Assembly (NCBI RefSeq): GCF_006715145.1
Contig: NZ_VFMR01000001.1
Coordinates: forward strand, 124,001 to 188,000
DNA from: Microbacterium sp. SLBN-146
GTDB lineage: Bacteria; Actinomycetota; Actinomycetes; Actinomycetales; Microbacteriaceae
Length of the DNA: 64,000 bases
Direction of reading: 5' to 3'
Positions 16,677 through 24,837 of this stretch are shown piece after piece. Both the position numbers and the translations under genes were made by a program. How positions within the stretch are numbered: position 1 is the first letter of the stretch; each line of letters opens with the position of its first letter. Below the pieces are notes generated by a model, which was given only the letters and a program-made list of their open reading frames with translations, ran no database searches and was not told the origin of the DNA.

Positions 16677-18707
16677 ATGAGTGCGTCGCGGCATCCGTTC
16701 ACGAAACTGCTCGCGAGGACCCTCGTCGTAGCCGCTCTCACGGGAGCCTTCTCTCTCACGGATGCCGGTTCGCCTTCGCGCGCCACAGCAGCTCCCGTCC
16801 CTGCTCCCGCCGCGACGTACGACGTGGACGAGTGCGTCGAGGAACTCCCCCTCGCCTACCGCGACCGCGTGCGGTGCGGCACCTTGACCGTGCCGGAGCG
16901 TCGCGGCGACGGTGCCGACCCCGAGCGCACGCTCGAGCTTCCGGTCACGATCATCGAAAGCAATTCGGCCGATCCTGCCGCCGATCCGCTCGTCATCCCC
17001 ACGGGCGGTCCGGATGGGGTGACGACCGGGGAACTGCCGTCCTTCCTCGCGGACGCCGAGTGGGCGACGGACGGGCGCGACCTCATCCTGATCGAGCAGC
17101 GCGGCGGGCTGCGGGCGGAGCCCTCGCTCGCGTGCCCCGAGCTGTCGCTGACGCAGTTCATCGATGACGGCACGCTCCTCTCCGGGGACGCTGCCGACGT
17201 CCGGCGCGTGCGGCAGATCGAGCGATGCCGTGATCGCCTCACGGAAGACGGCGTCGACCTCGGCGCATACACGAGCGCCGCGACAGCCGCGGACCTCGCC
17301 GAGCTTCGCGCCGTGCTCGGCTACGACGCCTGGAATCTCTACGCGCGTTCCTACAGTTCCCGCCTCGCGCTGACGACGATGCGCGACCGCCCCGATGGAC
17401 TGCGCGCGGTCATCCTCGACGGCGCCTATCCGCCTCAGCTGAACCGCTACGAAGCCGCGCCCGCGGCGACCCTCGACGCCCTTTCGGCACTTCTGGCCCG
17501 GTGCGAGAGTGTCGAGCGCTGCCGGACGGCCTACCCGGAGTTGAGGGAGAGTCTGGAGGACGTCCTCGATCGTGCCGCCGACGCGCCGATCACGATCGAG
17601 GCGACGGCGCCGGTGGAGCGATCCGCGCTCCGCGTCGAGTTGACGGATGCCGCGGTGCTCGACGGCCTCACCTCGGCGCTTCGCGACCCGCGCTCGGCGC
17701 GCATTCTGCCGTTCGTGATCGATCAGCTCTCCGCAGGCAACGACGACGTCATCCTCCCGTTGGTCGAAGCGAACCTCGCGGGGTTCGAAGCGAGAACGGG
17801 TCTTGAACTCTCACTCGAGTGTGCCGAGGAGGTGCCGTTCAACGACGACGCGCGCATTCAGGAGGCTCTCGGCGCGGACCCCCTGCTCGATCATCTCCGC
17901 GTGCCTCCCGTGAGGGAGGAGTGCGAGGCCTGGGGTGTCGCGGCGCTCGGAGATAACGAGAGGGCGGCCGTGACCAGCGGCATCCCGACACTCATCGCCA
18001 CGGGCGGCCTCGATCCTCAGACGCCGCCCAGCTGGGCCGCCACCGCCGCCGAGGGGCTCTCGCAGGGATTCGTCGTCGACTTCGCGAACATGGGCCAGGG
18101 CGCCGTGTGGCGGGCGGACTTCGACGCGTGCGCGGCATCCGTCGCGGCGGCTTTCCTGCGCGACCCGACCGTCGCTCCCAGCGCGCCGTGCATCGGGCGC
18201 GCCGCGAGCACCGCCTTCCTCACGACGGCGGACATCGACCCCTCCTCGGCGATGTACCGTCTGGACCGCGATCTCGCCCGCGACCGCGACCCCGTTCAGC
18301 TCGGGCTCGCGGCGGTGCTCCTCCTCGCGCTCGGCGCGACCCTCGTCTACGGCATGTCCTACGGCGTGATGTGGCTCGCGCGGCGACGCGGCCCGGCGCC
18401 GGAGGGTGCCGTCCTCGCCGCGTCTGTCGCGGCTGCGGCGAACCTCGCGTATGCGGGGGCGCTCGCGGCGATCGCGATCCGCGCCGATCCCGTCCTTCTC
18501 GACTTCGGACTGCCCGCGGGCGCATGGCCTCTCGTCCTGCTGCCGTTCGTCGGGATCGCGTCCACGATCGTGCTCGTCGTCCTGCTCGTTCGCGCGTGGC
18601 GCGGCGGAGACGGCACGAGCGGGCATCGGGTCGCACTCTCGCTCGCTGCGGTCGCGTCCATCGTGTTCGCCGTGTGGCTTCTCGCCCGCGGGTTCCTCTC
18701 ACTGTGA
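16677..18707 (+). CDS. Degenerate alpha/beta hydrolase of the tripeptidyl aminopeptidase type with membrane tail
   Basis: A 676-residue protein with a signal peptide, an exported alpha/beta-hydrolase domain of the SlpD/SlpE (TAP) type and four membrane helices at about 540-675. Family members keep G-x-S-Y-G at the nucleophile elbow and GHG in the C-terminal part. Here the elbow reads ARSYSS (Ser225), losing both glycines, and the GHG site reads GQG (Gln474), losing the catalytic His. The Asp motif (GGLDPQTP) and the partner Cys region (FDACAASVAAAFL) remain. It therefore looks like a membrane-anchored pseudoenzyme, perhaps a binding or sensor protein; residual activity is not excluded. Confidence 0.8.
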   Translation: MSASRHPFTKLLARTLVVAALTGAFSLTDAGSPSRATAAPVPAPAATYDVDECVEELPLAYRDRVRCGTLTVPERRGDGADPERTLELPVTIIESNSADPAADPLVIPTGGPDGVTTGELPSFLADAEWATDGRDLILIEQRGGLRAEPSLACPELSLTQFIDDGTLLSGDAADVRRVRQIERCRDRLTEDGVDLGAYTSAATAADLAELRAVLGYDAWNLYARSYSSRLALTTMRDRPDGLRAVILDGAYPPQLNRYEAAPAATLDALSALLARCESVERCRTAYPELRESLEDVLDRAADAPITIEATAPVERSALRVELTDAAVLDGLTSALRDPRSARILPFVIDQLSAGNDDVILPLVEANLAGFEARTGLELSLECAEEVPFNDDARIQEALGADPLLDHLRVPPVREECEAWGVAALGDNERAAVTSGIPTLIATGGLDPQTPPSWAATAAEGLSQGFVVDFANMGQGAVWRADFDACAASVAAAFLRDPTVAPSAPCIGRAASTAFLTTADIDPSSAMYRLDRDLARDRDPVQLGLAAVLLLALGATLVYGMSYGVMWLARRRGPAPEGAVLAASVAAAANLAYAGALAAIAIRADPVLLDFGLPAGAWPLVLLPFVGIASTIVLVVLLVRAWRGGDGTSGHRVALSLAAVASIVFAVWLLARGFLSL

Positions 18708-18769
18708 CGTCGGCCGACACGGCGTTCTGCCGTGAGCGGAACCTCCCGACGCGATCGCCGTGGCTCACG

Positions 18770-18775
18770 TACCGT
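18770..18775 (+). promoter_or_regulatory. Leaderless -10 box (TACCGT) of the XRE gene
   Basis: TACCGT, then six bases, then ATG 18782. This spacing favours 18782 over the in-frame ATG at 18776, which would lie upstream of the expected first base of the mRNA. Confidence 0.5.
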
Positions 18776-18781
18776 ATGGCC

Positions 18782-19111
18782 ATGGCCGAGCTCATCCCGA
18801 TGCCGACGAAGAGCGCTCCGACACCGGAACCCTTGTGGCGGGAGCTCGTGGGTGAGCGCCTGCGGCACCTGCGGCACGAGCGCGGCGAGCGACTCACCGA
18901 CACGGCCGAGCGCGCCGGGGTGTCACCGCAGTATCTGTCCGAGGTCGAGCGCGGCTTGAAGGAACCCTCGAGCGAGATGGTCGCCGCGATCGCCGGCGCC
19001 CTCGATCAGTCGCTGCTCGACCTGGCCGCGGGCGTCGTCGAGGATCTCCGCGACCGCTCCCGTGCCACCGCCGAGCCCGCGCGCCGCACCCCCTTCGCCC
19101 TCTCCGCCTGA
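18782..19111 (+). CDS. XRE-family (Cro/CI type) transcriptional regulator
   Basis: A 109-residue DNA-binding protein. The helix-turn-helix domain spans about residues 25-80: LVGERLRHLRHERGERLTD, then AERAGVSPQYLSEVERG and KEPSSEMVAAIAGALDQSL. The SPQYLSEVERGLKEPSSE segment resembles that of ClgR, an activator of Clp protease genes in actinobacteria, but the flanks differ, so I only call it XRE. There is no sensor domain; the basic tail (RDRSRATAEPARR) may be flexible. It follows the hydrolase-like gene but probably has its own leaderless promoter. Confidence 0.85.
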   Translation: MAELIPMPTKSAPTPEPLWRELVGERLRHLRHERGERLTDTAERAGVSPQYLSEVERGLKEPSSEMVAAIAGALDQSLLDLAAGVVEDLRDRSRATAEPARRTPFALSA

Positions 19112-19179
19112 TCCGCTCCCCCGCCCCGCCCCGCCGCAACCCGGCACCCGGCCCGCCGGCGTGAACCCGAGCCCCTGTC

Positions 19180-19240
19180 GCCGAGAAGACCCGAACCGTC
19201 CGATTTCGGCGTCCGCGCCAGCAGTTCGAGTCTTCTCGGC
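19180..19240. repeat. Family 1 inverted repeat, copy 5
   Basis: GCCGAGAAGACCCGAACCG on the left and CAGTTCGAGTCTTCTCGGC on the right, imperfect in the inner part. Pair partner of 19301-19361. Confidence 0.78.
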
Positions 19241-19300
19241 ATCCGTACCCTCACCGTGCCGGGCCGACCCTCGCGCCGCGCCGCCGCCCGGCGCCCCGCT

Positions 19301-19361
19301 GCCGAGAAGACCCGAACTGCGCGATTCCGCGGCGAAAGGCCGCAGTTCGGGTCTTCTCGGC
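19301..19361. repeat. Family 1 inverted repeat, copy 6
   Basis: Perfect 21-base arms at 19301-19321 and 19341-19361 with a 19-base loop; core CGAGAAGACCCGAACTGC. Close to the start of the polymerase gene, so it cannot be a simple downstream terminator of that gene. Confidence 0.85.
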
Positions 19362-19414
19362 GGACAGGAGCCCGAGCCGGGCCGGAGCCGGGCCGAGGGG
19401 GTAGCGTGAGCGGG

Positions 19415-20644
19415 GTGAGCGCGCGCAAGGAAGTGTTCCTCGACGTCGGCGGCCACGAGGTGCGTATCTCGAGCCCCGACAAGGTCGTGTTCCCCGAGCC
19501 CGGGCTGACGAAGCTCGACATCGTCGAGTACTACCTCTCGGTATCGGACGCCGCGCTGCGCGGCGCGGGCGGACGCCCCATGGTCCTCAAGCGCTTCGTG
19601 AAGGGCATCGCCGAAGAGGCGTTCTTCCAGAAGCGCGTGCCCGAGAACCACCCCGACTTCATCGACACCGCGACGCTCCACTACGCGCGAGGCACCTCCG
19701 CGGAGGAGGCCGTCATCAGGGATGCCGCGGGCCTGGCCTGGATCGTCAACCTCGGGTGCCTCGACCTCAACCCCCACCCGGTGCGCGCCGAGGACCTCGA
19801 TCACCCCGACGAGCTGCGCATCGACCTCGACCCGATGCCCGGCGTCGACTGGTCGCAGATCGTCGACGTCGCCTTCGTGGCACGCGAGGTGCTCGACGAC
19901 GTCGGGCTCGTCGGCTGGCCGAAGACGAGCGGATCGCGCGGCCTCCACATCCTCGTCCGCATCGCCCCGCGGTGGGACTTCCGCGACGTCCGTCTCGCCG
20001 CGGAAACCCTCGCCCGCGAAGTCGAGAACCGCGCACCCGGTTTGGCGACGGCGCGATGGTGGAAAGAGGAACGCGGCGAGAGCGTCTTCGTCGACTTCAA
20101 TCAGAACGCCAAGGATCGCACGGTCGCCTCCGCCTACTCCGTGCGACCGCTTCCGGATGCCCGCGTGTCGACGCCGCTCGAATGGGACGAGGTCCGCGTG
20201 CGACGTCCCGAGGAGTTCACCGTCCGCACCGTCCCGGCCCGCTACGCCGACATCGGCGATCCGCACGAAGGGATCGATGCCGCGCCGGGAACCCTCGACG
20301 GCCTCCTCCAGCTCGCCGCCGACCTCGGCCCCGCGGAGAAGCCCCCGCGTGGGACGGACGGGTCGGGACGCCGCGCATCGACGATGCCGCTCATCGAGAT
20401 CGCGCGTACGAAAACGAAGCCCGAAGCCGTTGCGGCGCTGACGCAATGGAAGGCGCAGCATCCCGCCGCCGCCGCGCAGCTTCATCCCGCTGACGAACTG
20501 GTGGACGGAATGCGGGGTTCGTCGTCGCTCTGGTACCGCGTGCGCGTGAACCTGCAGCACGTGCCCGAGGCGGAGAGGCCCCCGCAAGAGAAACTGCTCG
20601 CCGATTACGACCCGTGGGCGGGCAAGACCTGGCCGGGTCGCTGA
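19415..20644 (+). CDS. Stand-alone LigD-type polymerase/primase (non-homologous end joining family)
   Basis: A protein of about 409 residues matching the archaeo-eukaryotic primase-like polymerase domain of LigD, which fills in or adds (ribo)nucleotides at broken DNA ends in bacterial non-homologous end joining. Visible motifs are the metal-binding DELRIDLDPMPG (about 130), SGSRGLHILVRI (about 175) and VFVDFNQNAKDRTVASAYSVR (about 225). There is no ligase or nuclease domain, unlike full LigD. Two starts compete: GTG 19415, seven bases after a TAGCGT box (leaderless), and GTG 19406, five bases after GAGGGG. No ku or ligase gene is next to it in this window. Confidence 0.88.
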   Translation: MSARKEVFLDVGGHEVRISSPDKVVFPEPGLTKLDIVEYYLSVSDAALRGAGGRPMVLKRFVKGIAEEAFFQKRVPENHPDFIDTATLHYARGTSAEEAVIRDAAGLAWIVNLGCLDLNPHPVRAEDLDHPDELRIDLDPMPGVDWSQIVDVAFVAREVLDDVGLVGWPKTSGSRGLHILVRIAPRWDFRDVRLAAETLAREVENRAPGLATARWWKEERGESVFVDFNQNAKDRTVASAYSVRPLPDARVSTPLEWDEVRVRRPEEFTVRTVPARYADIGDPHEGIDAAPGTLDGLLQLAADLGPAEKPPRGTDGSGRRASTMPLIEIARTKTKPEAVAALTQWKAQHPAAAAQLHPADELVDGMRGSSSLWYRVRVNLQHVPEAERPPQEKLLADYDPWAGKTWPGR

Positions 20645-20667
20645 CAAGACGGATACCGCAAGCCGGC

Positions 20668-20745
20668 GTGCCATAACTCCACCTCAGGTGCCCCTTGCGT
20701 CCCGGTCAGGGTGCCGCAGCCCCCGCTCAGACGGAGTTATGACAC
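20668..20745. repeat. Family 2 inverted repeat, copy 1
   Basis: GTGCCATAACTCC (20668-20680) and GGAGTTATGACAC (20733-20745), one mismatch, 52-base loop. The same arms recur at 57102-57201. It lies between convergent genes. Confidence 0.75.
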
Positions 20746-20755
20746 ACGGCCCGTG

Positions 20756-22150
20756 TCAGCGGCGGCGGCTCGGGCGTCCGAGAACGTCGCGCGCGGCCTG
20801 CGCGAGCGCCGCCATGGCGTGTGCGGGGTCGACCGCTCGCGCCGACTGCACGGCTTCGACGGCCAGGCGGTGGTGCAGGTCCGGGTCGCTCAGCACGCTG
20901 ACGATCGCGTCTGCGAGCGCGGGGACGTCACCGTCGGGAACGAGCACGCCACCGCCGCGGCCGAGGAGCTCCCGCGGGCCGTACGGCGCGTCGTACGACA
21001 CGACGGGGCATCCGTCGGCGAGCGCCTCCACGATCGCGAGGCCCTGGCCTTCGTACGCGGACGTCGAGAGGTAGGCCGCCGCTTCACGCAGCACCCGACC
21101 CGGCTGCTCGGTCGAGCCCCGCAGCACGACGCGCGCTTCGAGGCCGAGCTCGTCGATGAGCGCCTGCACGGCAGCCTTCTCGGGGCCGTCACCGTAGATG
21201 TCGAGCGTCGCGTCGGGCACGCGCGCGACGACGTCGGCGAACGCCCGAACGGCGTGATCGAGCCGTTTTCCAGGCGCGAGCCGGTTGAGCATCACGACGC
21301 GGCCGTGCACCCTCTCAGACGAGGAAGGGACGGATGCCGCGGCCTCGACGCCGTGCGGCACGACAAGGTGCACGCCGGTGTCTGCGAAGCGGTCGGTCAC
21401 GTCGGCCCGTTGGGCTTCCGTGGGCCACAGGACGGCGTCGAACCTCTCCGCGAGTGAGAACCACCGCTCCCACAGGGCATTGACGGGAGCGTCGGGCGTG
21501 TACGGCGGCTCCAGGTGGACCGTGTGCACGGTGTGCAGCAGTCGGACGGACTCGTCGTCCCACCCCGCGATGAGCTCGCCGAGCTGACGGGACTCGCAGA
21601 TCACGATGACGGGCCGGTCCGCGGCATCCGCTCGAAGTCCCTCGACGACGGCGGCGAGCCATGCGCGATACAGGGCGCCGAAGCCGTCGACGACACCGGC
21701 GACGCGTCCGGAAGAGTCGTAGGCGACGACCGGGGCGTCGCTGATGTGCCAGTCGGGATCACCCGCGATGACGGGGAGCCCGACGGCCGGGCCTCCCGAA
21801 GCGTCGGCGACGACGCGGTACTCCAGGGCAGGATCAGGATCCCCCGGATGCACCGCGTCGAGGAGCCATCCGGCGGCACCGCCGTTGTCCGCGGCCGCCT
21901 CGTCGAAGAGGTTGCGCATGCGGTCGGGAGACGTGATGAGGTCGCGTCCGTCGAACGCCGCGCGGTGGCGGGCGTGATCAGCCGGGGTGCCGGGATCGAC
22001 GGTCAGGAGCAGCGGCCCTCGCCCTCCGTGCACTCCCGCCGCCGCCATCTGACGGGCTCGAGCCAGGGTGGCGAGGGTGTATCCGCCGTCCATGTCGGGG
22101 ATGAGCCGACTGGAGAGGATGACGTACTCCGCCTCGGGGAACTCAGCCAT
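20756..22150 (-). CDS. Family 4 glycosyltransferase, related to poly(glycerol-phosphate) glucosyltransferases
   Basis: A 464-residue GT-B glycosyltransferase. The C-terminal half carries the nucleotide-sugar site (VVMLNRLAPGKRLDHAV, then YEGQGLAIVEALADGCPVVSYDAPYGPRELL with the EX7E-like pair). The PYGPRELL ending is typical of TagE/GtfA-like enzymes that glycosylate wall teichoic acids or serine-rich proteins. The N-terminal half starts with YVILSSRLIPDMDGGYTLATLARAR. No membrane segment. The ATG shares one base with the stop of the reductase gene upstream (TGATG), so the two are coupled; the acceptor is unknown. Confidence 0.82.
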   Translation of the reverse strand: MAEFPEAEYVILSSRLIPDMDGGYTLATLARARQMAAAGVHGGRGPLLLTVDPGTPADHARHRAAFDGRDLITSPDRMRNLFDEAAADNGGAAGWLLDAVHPGDPDPALEYRVVADASGGPAVGLPVIAGDPDWHISDAPVVAYDSSGRVAGVVDGFGALYRAWLAAVVEGLRADAADRPVIVICESRQLGELIAGWDDESVRLLHTVHTVHLEPPYTPDAPVNALWERWFSLAERFDAVLWPTEAQRADVTDRFADTGVHLVVPHGVEAAASVPSSSERVHGRVVMLNRLAPGKRLDHAVRAFADVVARVPDATLDIYGDGPEKAAVQALIDELGLEARVVLRGSTEQPGRVLREAAAYLSTSAYEGQGLAIVEALADGCPVVSYDAPYGPRELLGRGGGVLVPDGDVPALADAIVSVLSDPDLHHRLAVEAVQSARAVDPAHAMAALAQAARDVLGRPSRRR

Positions 22151-22596
22151 CAGGATGCCGCCACGATGCGGAAGACCGGGAAATCGGGCGCGATCTCGCG
22201 CAGACGCTCGTCGGGCGATGACGCGTCGACACCCTCGAAGAAGCGCCCCACCTCCCACGCCCATGCCGTGAGGTAGGCGCGCAGGATCGGCGGCTTCTCG
22301 GCGTCGGGCACTTCGTCGATACGGATCTCCTCGATGCGGCGCCCACTCGCGAGGCGTCCCTCACGGGAGACGCGGATGTTCCGGACCCACTGCGTATGAC
22401 CGCGCGGCGAGACGAGATATCGTTCGCCGCCGACGCGGAGCGGATTGACGGGCGTCGATCGCCACTCCCCACTCGATCGACCGCGGACCGACAGCACGCG
22501 ACTGCCGGCGAGCGGCAGCCCGATCTTCGTCAGCCATCCCACGACGCCGTTGAAGACTCCGTCGATTCCGGTCGGCTTGACGTAGCGACGTGTCAT
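22150..22596 (-). CDS. Deazaflavin (F420)-dependent nitroreductase family protein
   Basis: A 148-residue protein of the DDN-like split-barrel family, many of whose actinobacterial members use coenzyme F420. Typical parts are GSRVLSVRGRSSGEWRSTPVNPLRVGGERYLVSPRGHTQWVRNIR (about 31-75), which forms the strand-turn that holds the cofactor phosphate, and the helical tail with FFEGVDAS. A cytoplasmic redox enzyme is likely; its substrate is unknown. The gene is coupled to the glycosyltransferase gene downstream. Confidence 0.82.
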   Translation of the reverse strand: MTRRYVKPTGIDGVFNGVVGWLTKIGLPLAGSRVLSVRGRSSGEWRSTPVNPLRVGGERYLVSPRGHTQWVRNIRVSREGRLASGRRIEEIRIDEVPDAEKPPILRAYLTAWAWEVGRFFEGVDASSPDERLREIAPDFPVFRIVAAS

Positions 22597-22636
22597 CGCG
22601 CCATCATCCCACGGGGCGCGTCTGTGTCGCCCGTCG

Positions 22637-24220
22637 TCACTCCCACTCGATGGTGCCGGGGGGCTTCGACGTGACGTCGAGCACGACGCGGTTCACTTCG
22701 CGGACCTCGTTCGTGATGCGGTTGGAGATGCGCGAGAGCACGTCGTAGGGAAGACGAGTCCAGTCGGCGGTCATTGCGTCTTCCGACGACACGGGGCGCA
22801 GCACGATGGGATGCCCGTACGTGCGGCCGTCGCCCTGCACGCCGACGGAACGCACGTCTGCGAGGAGCACGACGGGGCACTGCCAGATCTCTCCGTCGAG
22901 CCCCGCCTTGGTCAGCTCTTCGCGGGCGATGGCGTCGGCGTCACGCAGAATCTCGAGGCGGTCAGCGGTGACCTCACCGACGATCCGGATGCCGAGGCCG
23001 GGCCCCGGAAAGGGCTGGCGGCCCACGATCGCTTCGGGGAGTCCGAGTTCGCGGCCGATGGCGCGCACTTCGTCCTTGAAGAGGGTCCGCAGCGGCTCGA
23101 CGAGTTCGAACTGAAGGTCTTCGGGAAGACCGCCGACGTTGTGGTGCGACTTGATGTTGGCTGTTCCGCTTCCGCCACCGGACTCCACCACATCGGGGTA
23201 GAGCGTCCCCTGCACGAGGAAGCGCATCGGCTCGCCCTCGGCGGCGGCTTCCGCGATGAGATCGGCCTGGACCTTCTCGAACGAGCGGATGAACTCGCGG
23301 CCGATGATCTTGCGCTTCTGCTCGGGGTCGCTGACGCCCGCGAGTGCGTTCAAGAACTGCTCGCGCGCGTCGACCGTCACGAGGCGCACACCCGTCGAAG
23401 CGACGTAGTCGTTCTCGACCTGCTCGCGCTCACCCTTGCGGAGGAGCCCGTGGTCGACGAAGACCGCGACGAGCTGATCGCCGACGGCCTCGTGGACGAG
23501 CGCCGTCGACACGGCCGAGTCCACGCCGCCCGAGAGCGCCGACAGCACGCGACCCGATCCGACCTGTTCGCGGATCCGCGCGACCTGCTCGGCGATCACG
23601 TTGCCGCTGTTCCAATCGGCGGGGAGGCCGGCGGCCTTGTGCAGGAAGTTCTCGATGACCTTCTGTCCGTGGTCGGTGTGCTTGACCTCGGGATGCCACT
23701 GGACACCGTACAGACGCTTCTCATCGCTCCCGAACGCCGCGACGGGTGTCGCCGCCGTCGAGGCGAGTACGTCGAAGCCCTCCGGTGCGCGTGCGACCTG
23801 GTCGCCGTGACTCATCCACACGTTCTGCGCGGTGGGCTGATCGGCGAGGAGCACCCCGCCGTCGTTGGCGACGACGGCATCCGTCGCACCGTATTCGCGA
23901 AGACCCGTGTGCGCGACCTCGCCGCCGAGGGCCTGCGCCATGACCTGGAAGCCGTAGCAGATGCCGAGCGTCGGGACGCCGAGCTCGAAGACGCCGCTGT
24001 CGAGCGACGGGGCACCGGGCTCGTACACCGACGACGGACCGCCGGACAGGATGATGCCGACGGGGTTCTTCGCGGCGATCTCGGCGGCCGAGGCCGTGTG
24101 GGGGACGATCTCGCTGTAGACGCCCGCCTCTCGGACGCGTCGGGCGATCAGCTGCGCATACTGCGCGCCGAAGTCGACGACGAGGACGGGGCGCTGCGAC
24201 GTTTCGGTCTGCTCGGTCAA
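22637..24220 (-). CDS. guaA: GMP synthase (glutamine-hydrolysing)
   Basis: A 527-residue enzyme converting XMP, ATP and glutamine to GMP. The N-terminal class I glutamine amidotransferase has the catalytic Cys in LGICYGFQ and the His/Glu pair in [11 protein letters not shown]; the ATP pyrophosphatase P-loop is [15 protein letters not shown]; the C-terminal dimer domain ends in the canonical PPGTIEWE. The start is TTG 24220, supported by GGAAGG six bases upstream and a four-base overlap with the DUF3817 gene. The enzyme follows IMP dehydrogenase in guanine nucleotide synthesis; guaB lies 12 kb away in the window. Confidence 0.97.
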   Translation of the reverse strand: MTEQTETSQRPVLVVDFGAQYAQLIARRVREAGVYSEIVPHTASAAEIAAKNPVGIILSGGPSSVYEPGAPSLDSGVFELGVPTLGICYGFQVMAQALGGEVAHTGLREYGATDAVVANDGGVLLADQPTAQNVWMSHGDQVARAPEGFDVLASTAATPVAAFGSDEKRLYGVQWHPEVKHTDHGQKVIENFLHKAAGLPADWNSGNVIAEQVARIREQVGSGRVLSALSGGVDSAVSTALVHEAVGDQLVAVFVDHGLLRKGEREQVENDYVASTGVRLVTVDAREQFLNALAGVSDPEQKRKIIGREFIRSFEKVQADLIAEAAAEGEPMRFLVQGTLYPDVVESGGGSGTANIKSHHNVGGLPEDLQFELVEPLRTLFKDEVRAIGRELGLPEAIVGRQPFPGPGLGIRIVGEVTADRLEILRDADAIAREELTKAGLDGEIWQCPVVLLADVRSVGVQGDGRTYGHPIVLRPVSSEDAMTADWTRLPYDVLSRISNRITNEVREVNRVVLDVTSKPPGTIEWE

Positions 24221-24741
24221 CGGGAACCTTCCGCTGCGGGGATCGTGTCGGGGGATGCTTCGGCCGCTTCACGTGCTGCGAGATACCCGCGCACCTCGCG
24301 GGCGACGCGTGCTTCCATGAAGAAGGAGAGGAGGGGGACGATGCCGCCGAGCGCCAGGACCACGAGCCGCGGGAACGGCCAGCGCATGAGGCTCCAGACG
24401 CGGAAGCACGAGATCAGGTAGACGACGTAGAACCAGCCGTGGGCGACCAGGATGAACAGCGAGATGTTGAAGCCGTCTCCGACGGAGATCATCTCGCAGT
24501 CGTTGGTCATCGGGAGGAAGAGCGACCACCACTCGCATCCGGGACCCGCGATGACGGGAGCGAACCAGAGAAACCCGCCAGAACCGCCCGCGAAGAGCTC
24601 GACGTGCAGCGGCGTGTACTTGAGGATCATCTCGGCGACGAGCAGAAGCAGGCCGACGCCCGTGATGGTGGAGCAGATCTCGTAGAACCGCGTCGCTCCG
24701 CGGATCGCCGGGAAAGAGGCGAGCTTGGGGGCACGGGGCAT
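24217..24741 (-). CDS. DUF3817 membrane protein
   Basis: A 174-residue integral membrane protein with three to four helices ([52 protein letters not shown]). The HGWFYVVYL stretch and the ending [13 protein letters not shown] are typical of DUF3817, which is often found beside guaA in actinobacteria. Function unknown. ATG 24741 is chosen because TAGAAT lies seven bases upstream, giving a leaderless mRNA; ATG 24750 would lie inside that box. Confidence 0.85.
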   Translation of the reverse strand: MPRAPKLASFPAIRGATRFYEICSTITGVGLLLLVAEMILKYTPLHVELFAGGSGGFLWFAPVIAGPGCEWWSLFLPMTNDCEMISVGDGFNISLFILVAHGWFYVVYLISCFRVWSLMRWPFPRLVVLALGGIVPLLSFFMEARVAREVRGYLAAREAAEASPDTIPAAEGSR

Positions 24742-24748
24742 GACGCCC

Positions 24749-24754
24749 ATTCTA
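24749..24754 (-). promoter_or_regulatory. Leaderless -10 box (TAGAAT) of the DUF3817-guaA operon
   Basis: TAGAAT on the minus strand, seven bases before ATG 24741. Confidence 0.6.
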
Positions 24755-24785
24755 CCCGGGGGCACTGACCCGACCGCGCCGACGG

Positions 24786-24830
24786 CGAACCGCCGCCTCA
24801 CCCGAGCGAGCGGGGTGAGACGGCGGTTCG
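24786..24830 (-). terminator. Strong hairpin after the beta-propeller phosphatase gene
   Basis: Arms of 18 bases with one mismatch (24786-24803 with 24812-24830) around an eight-base loop, directly after the stop of the minus-strand gene. No T run. Confidence 0.7.
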
Positions 24831-24837
24831 TGAACGC

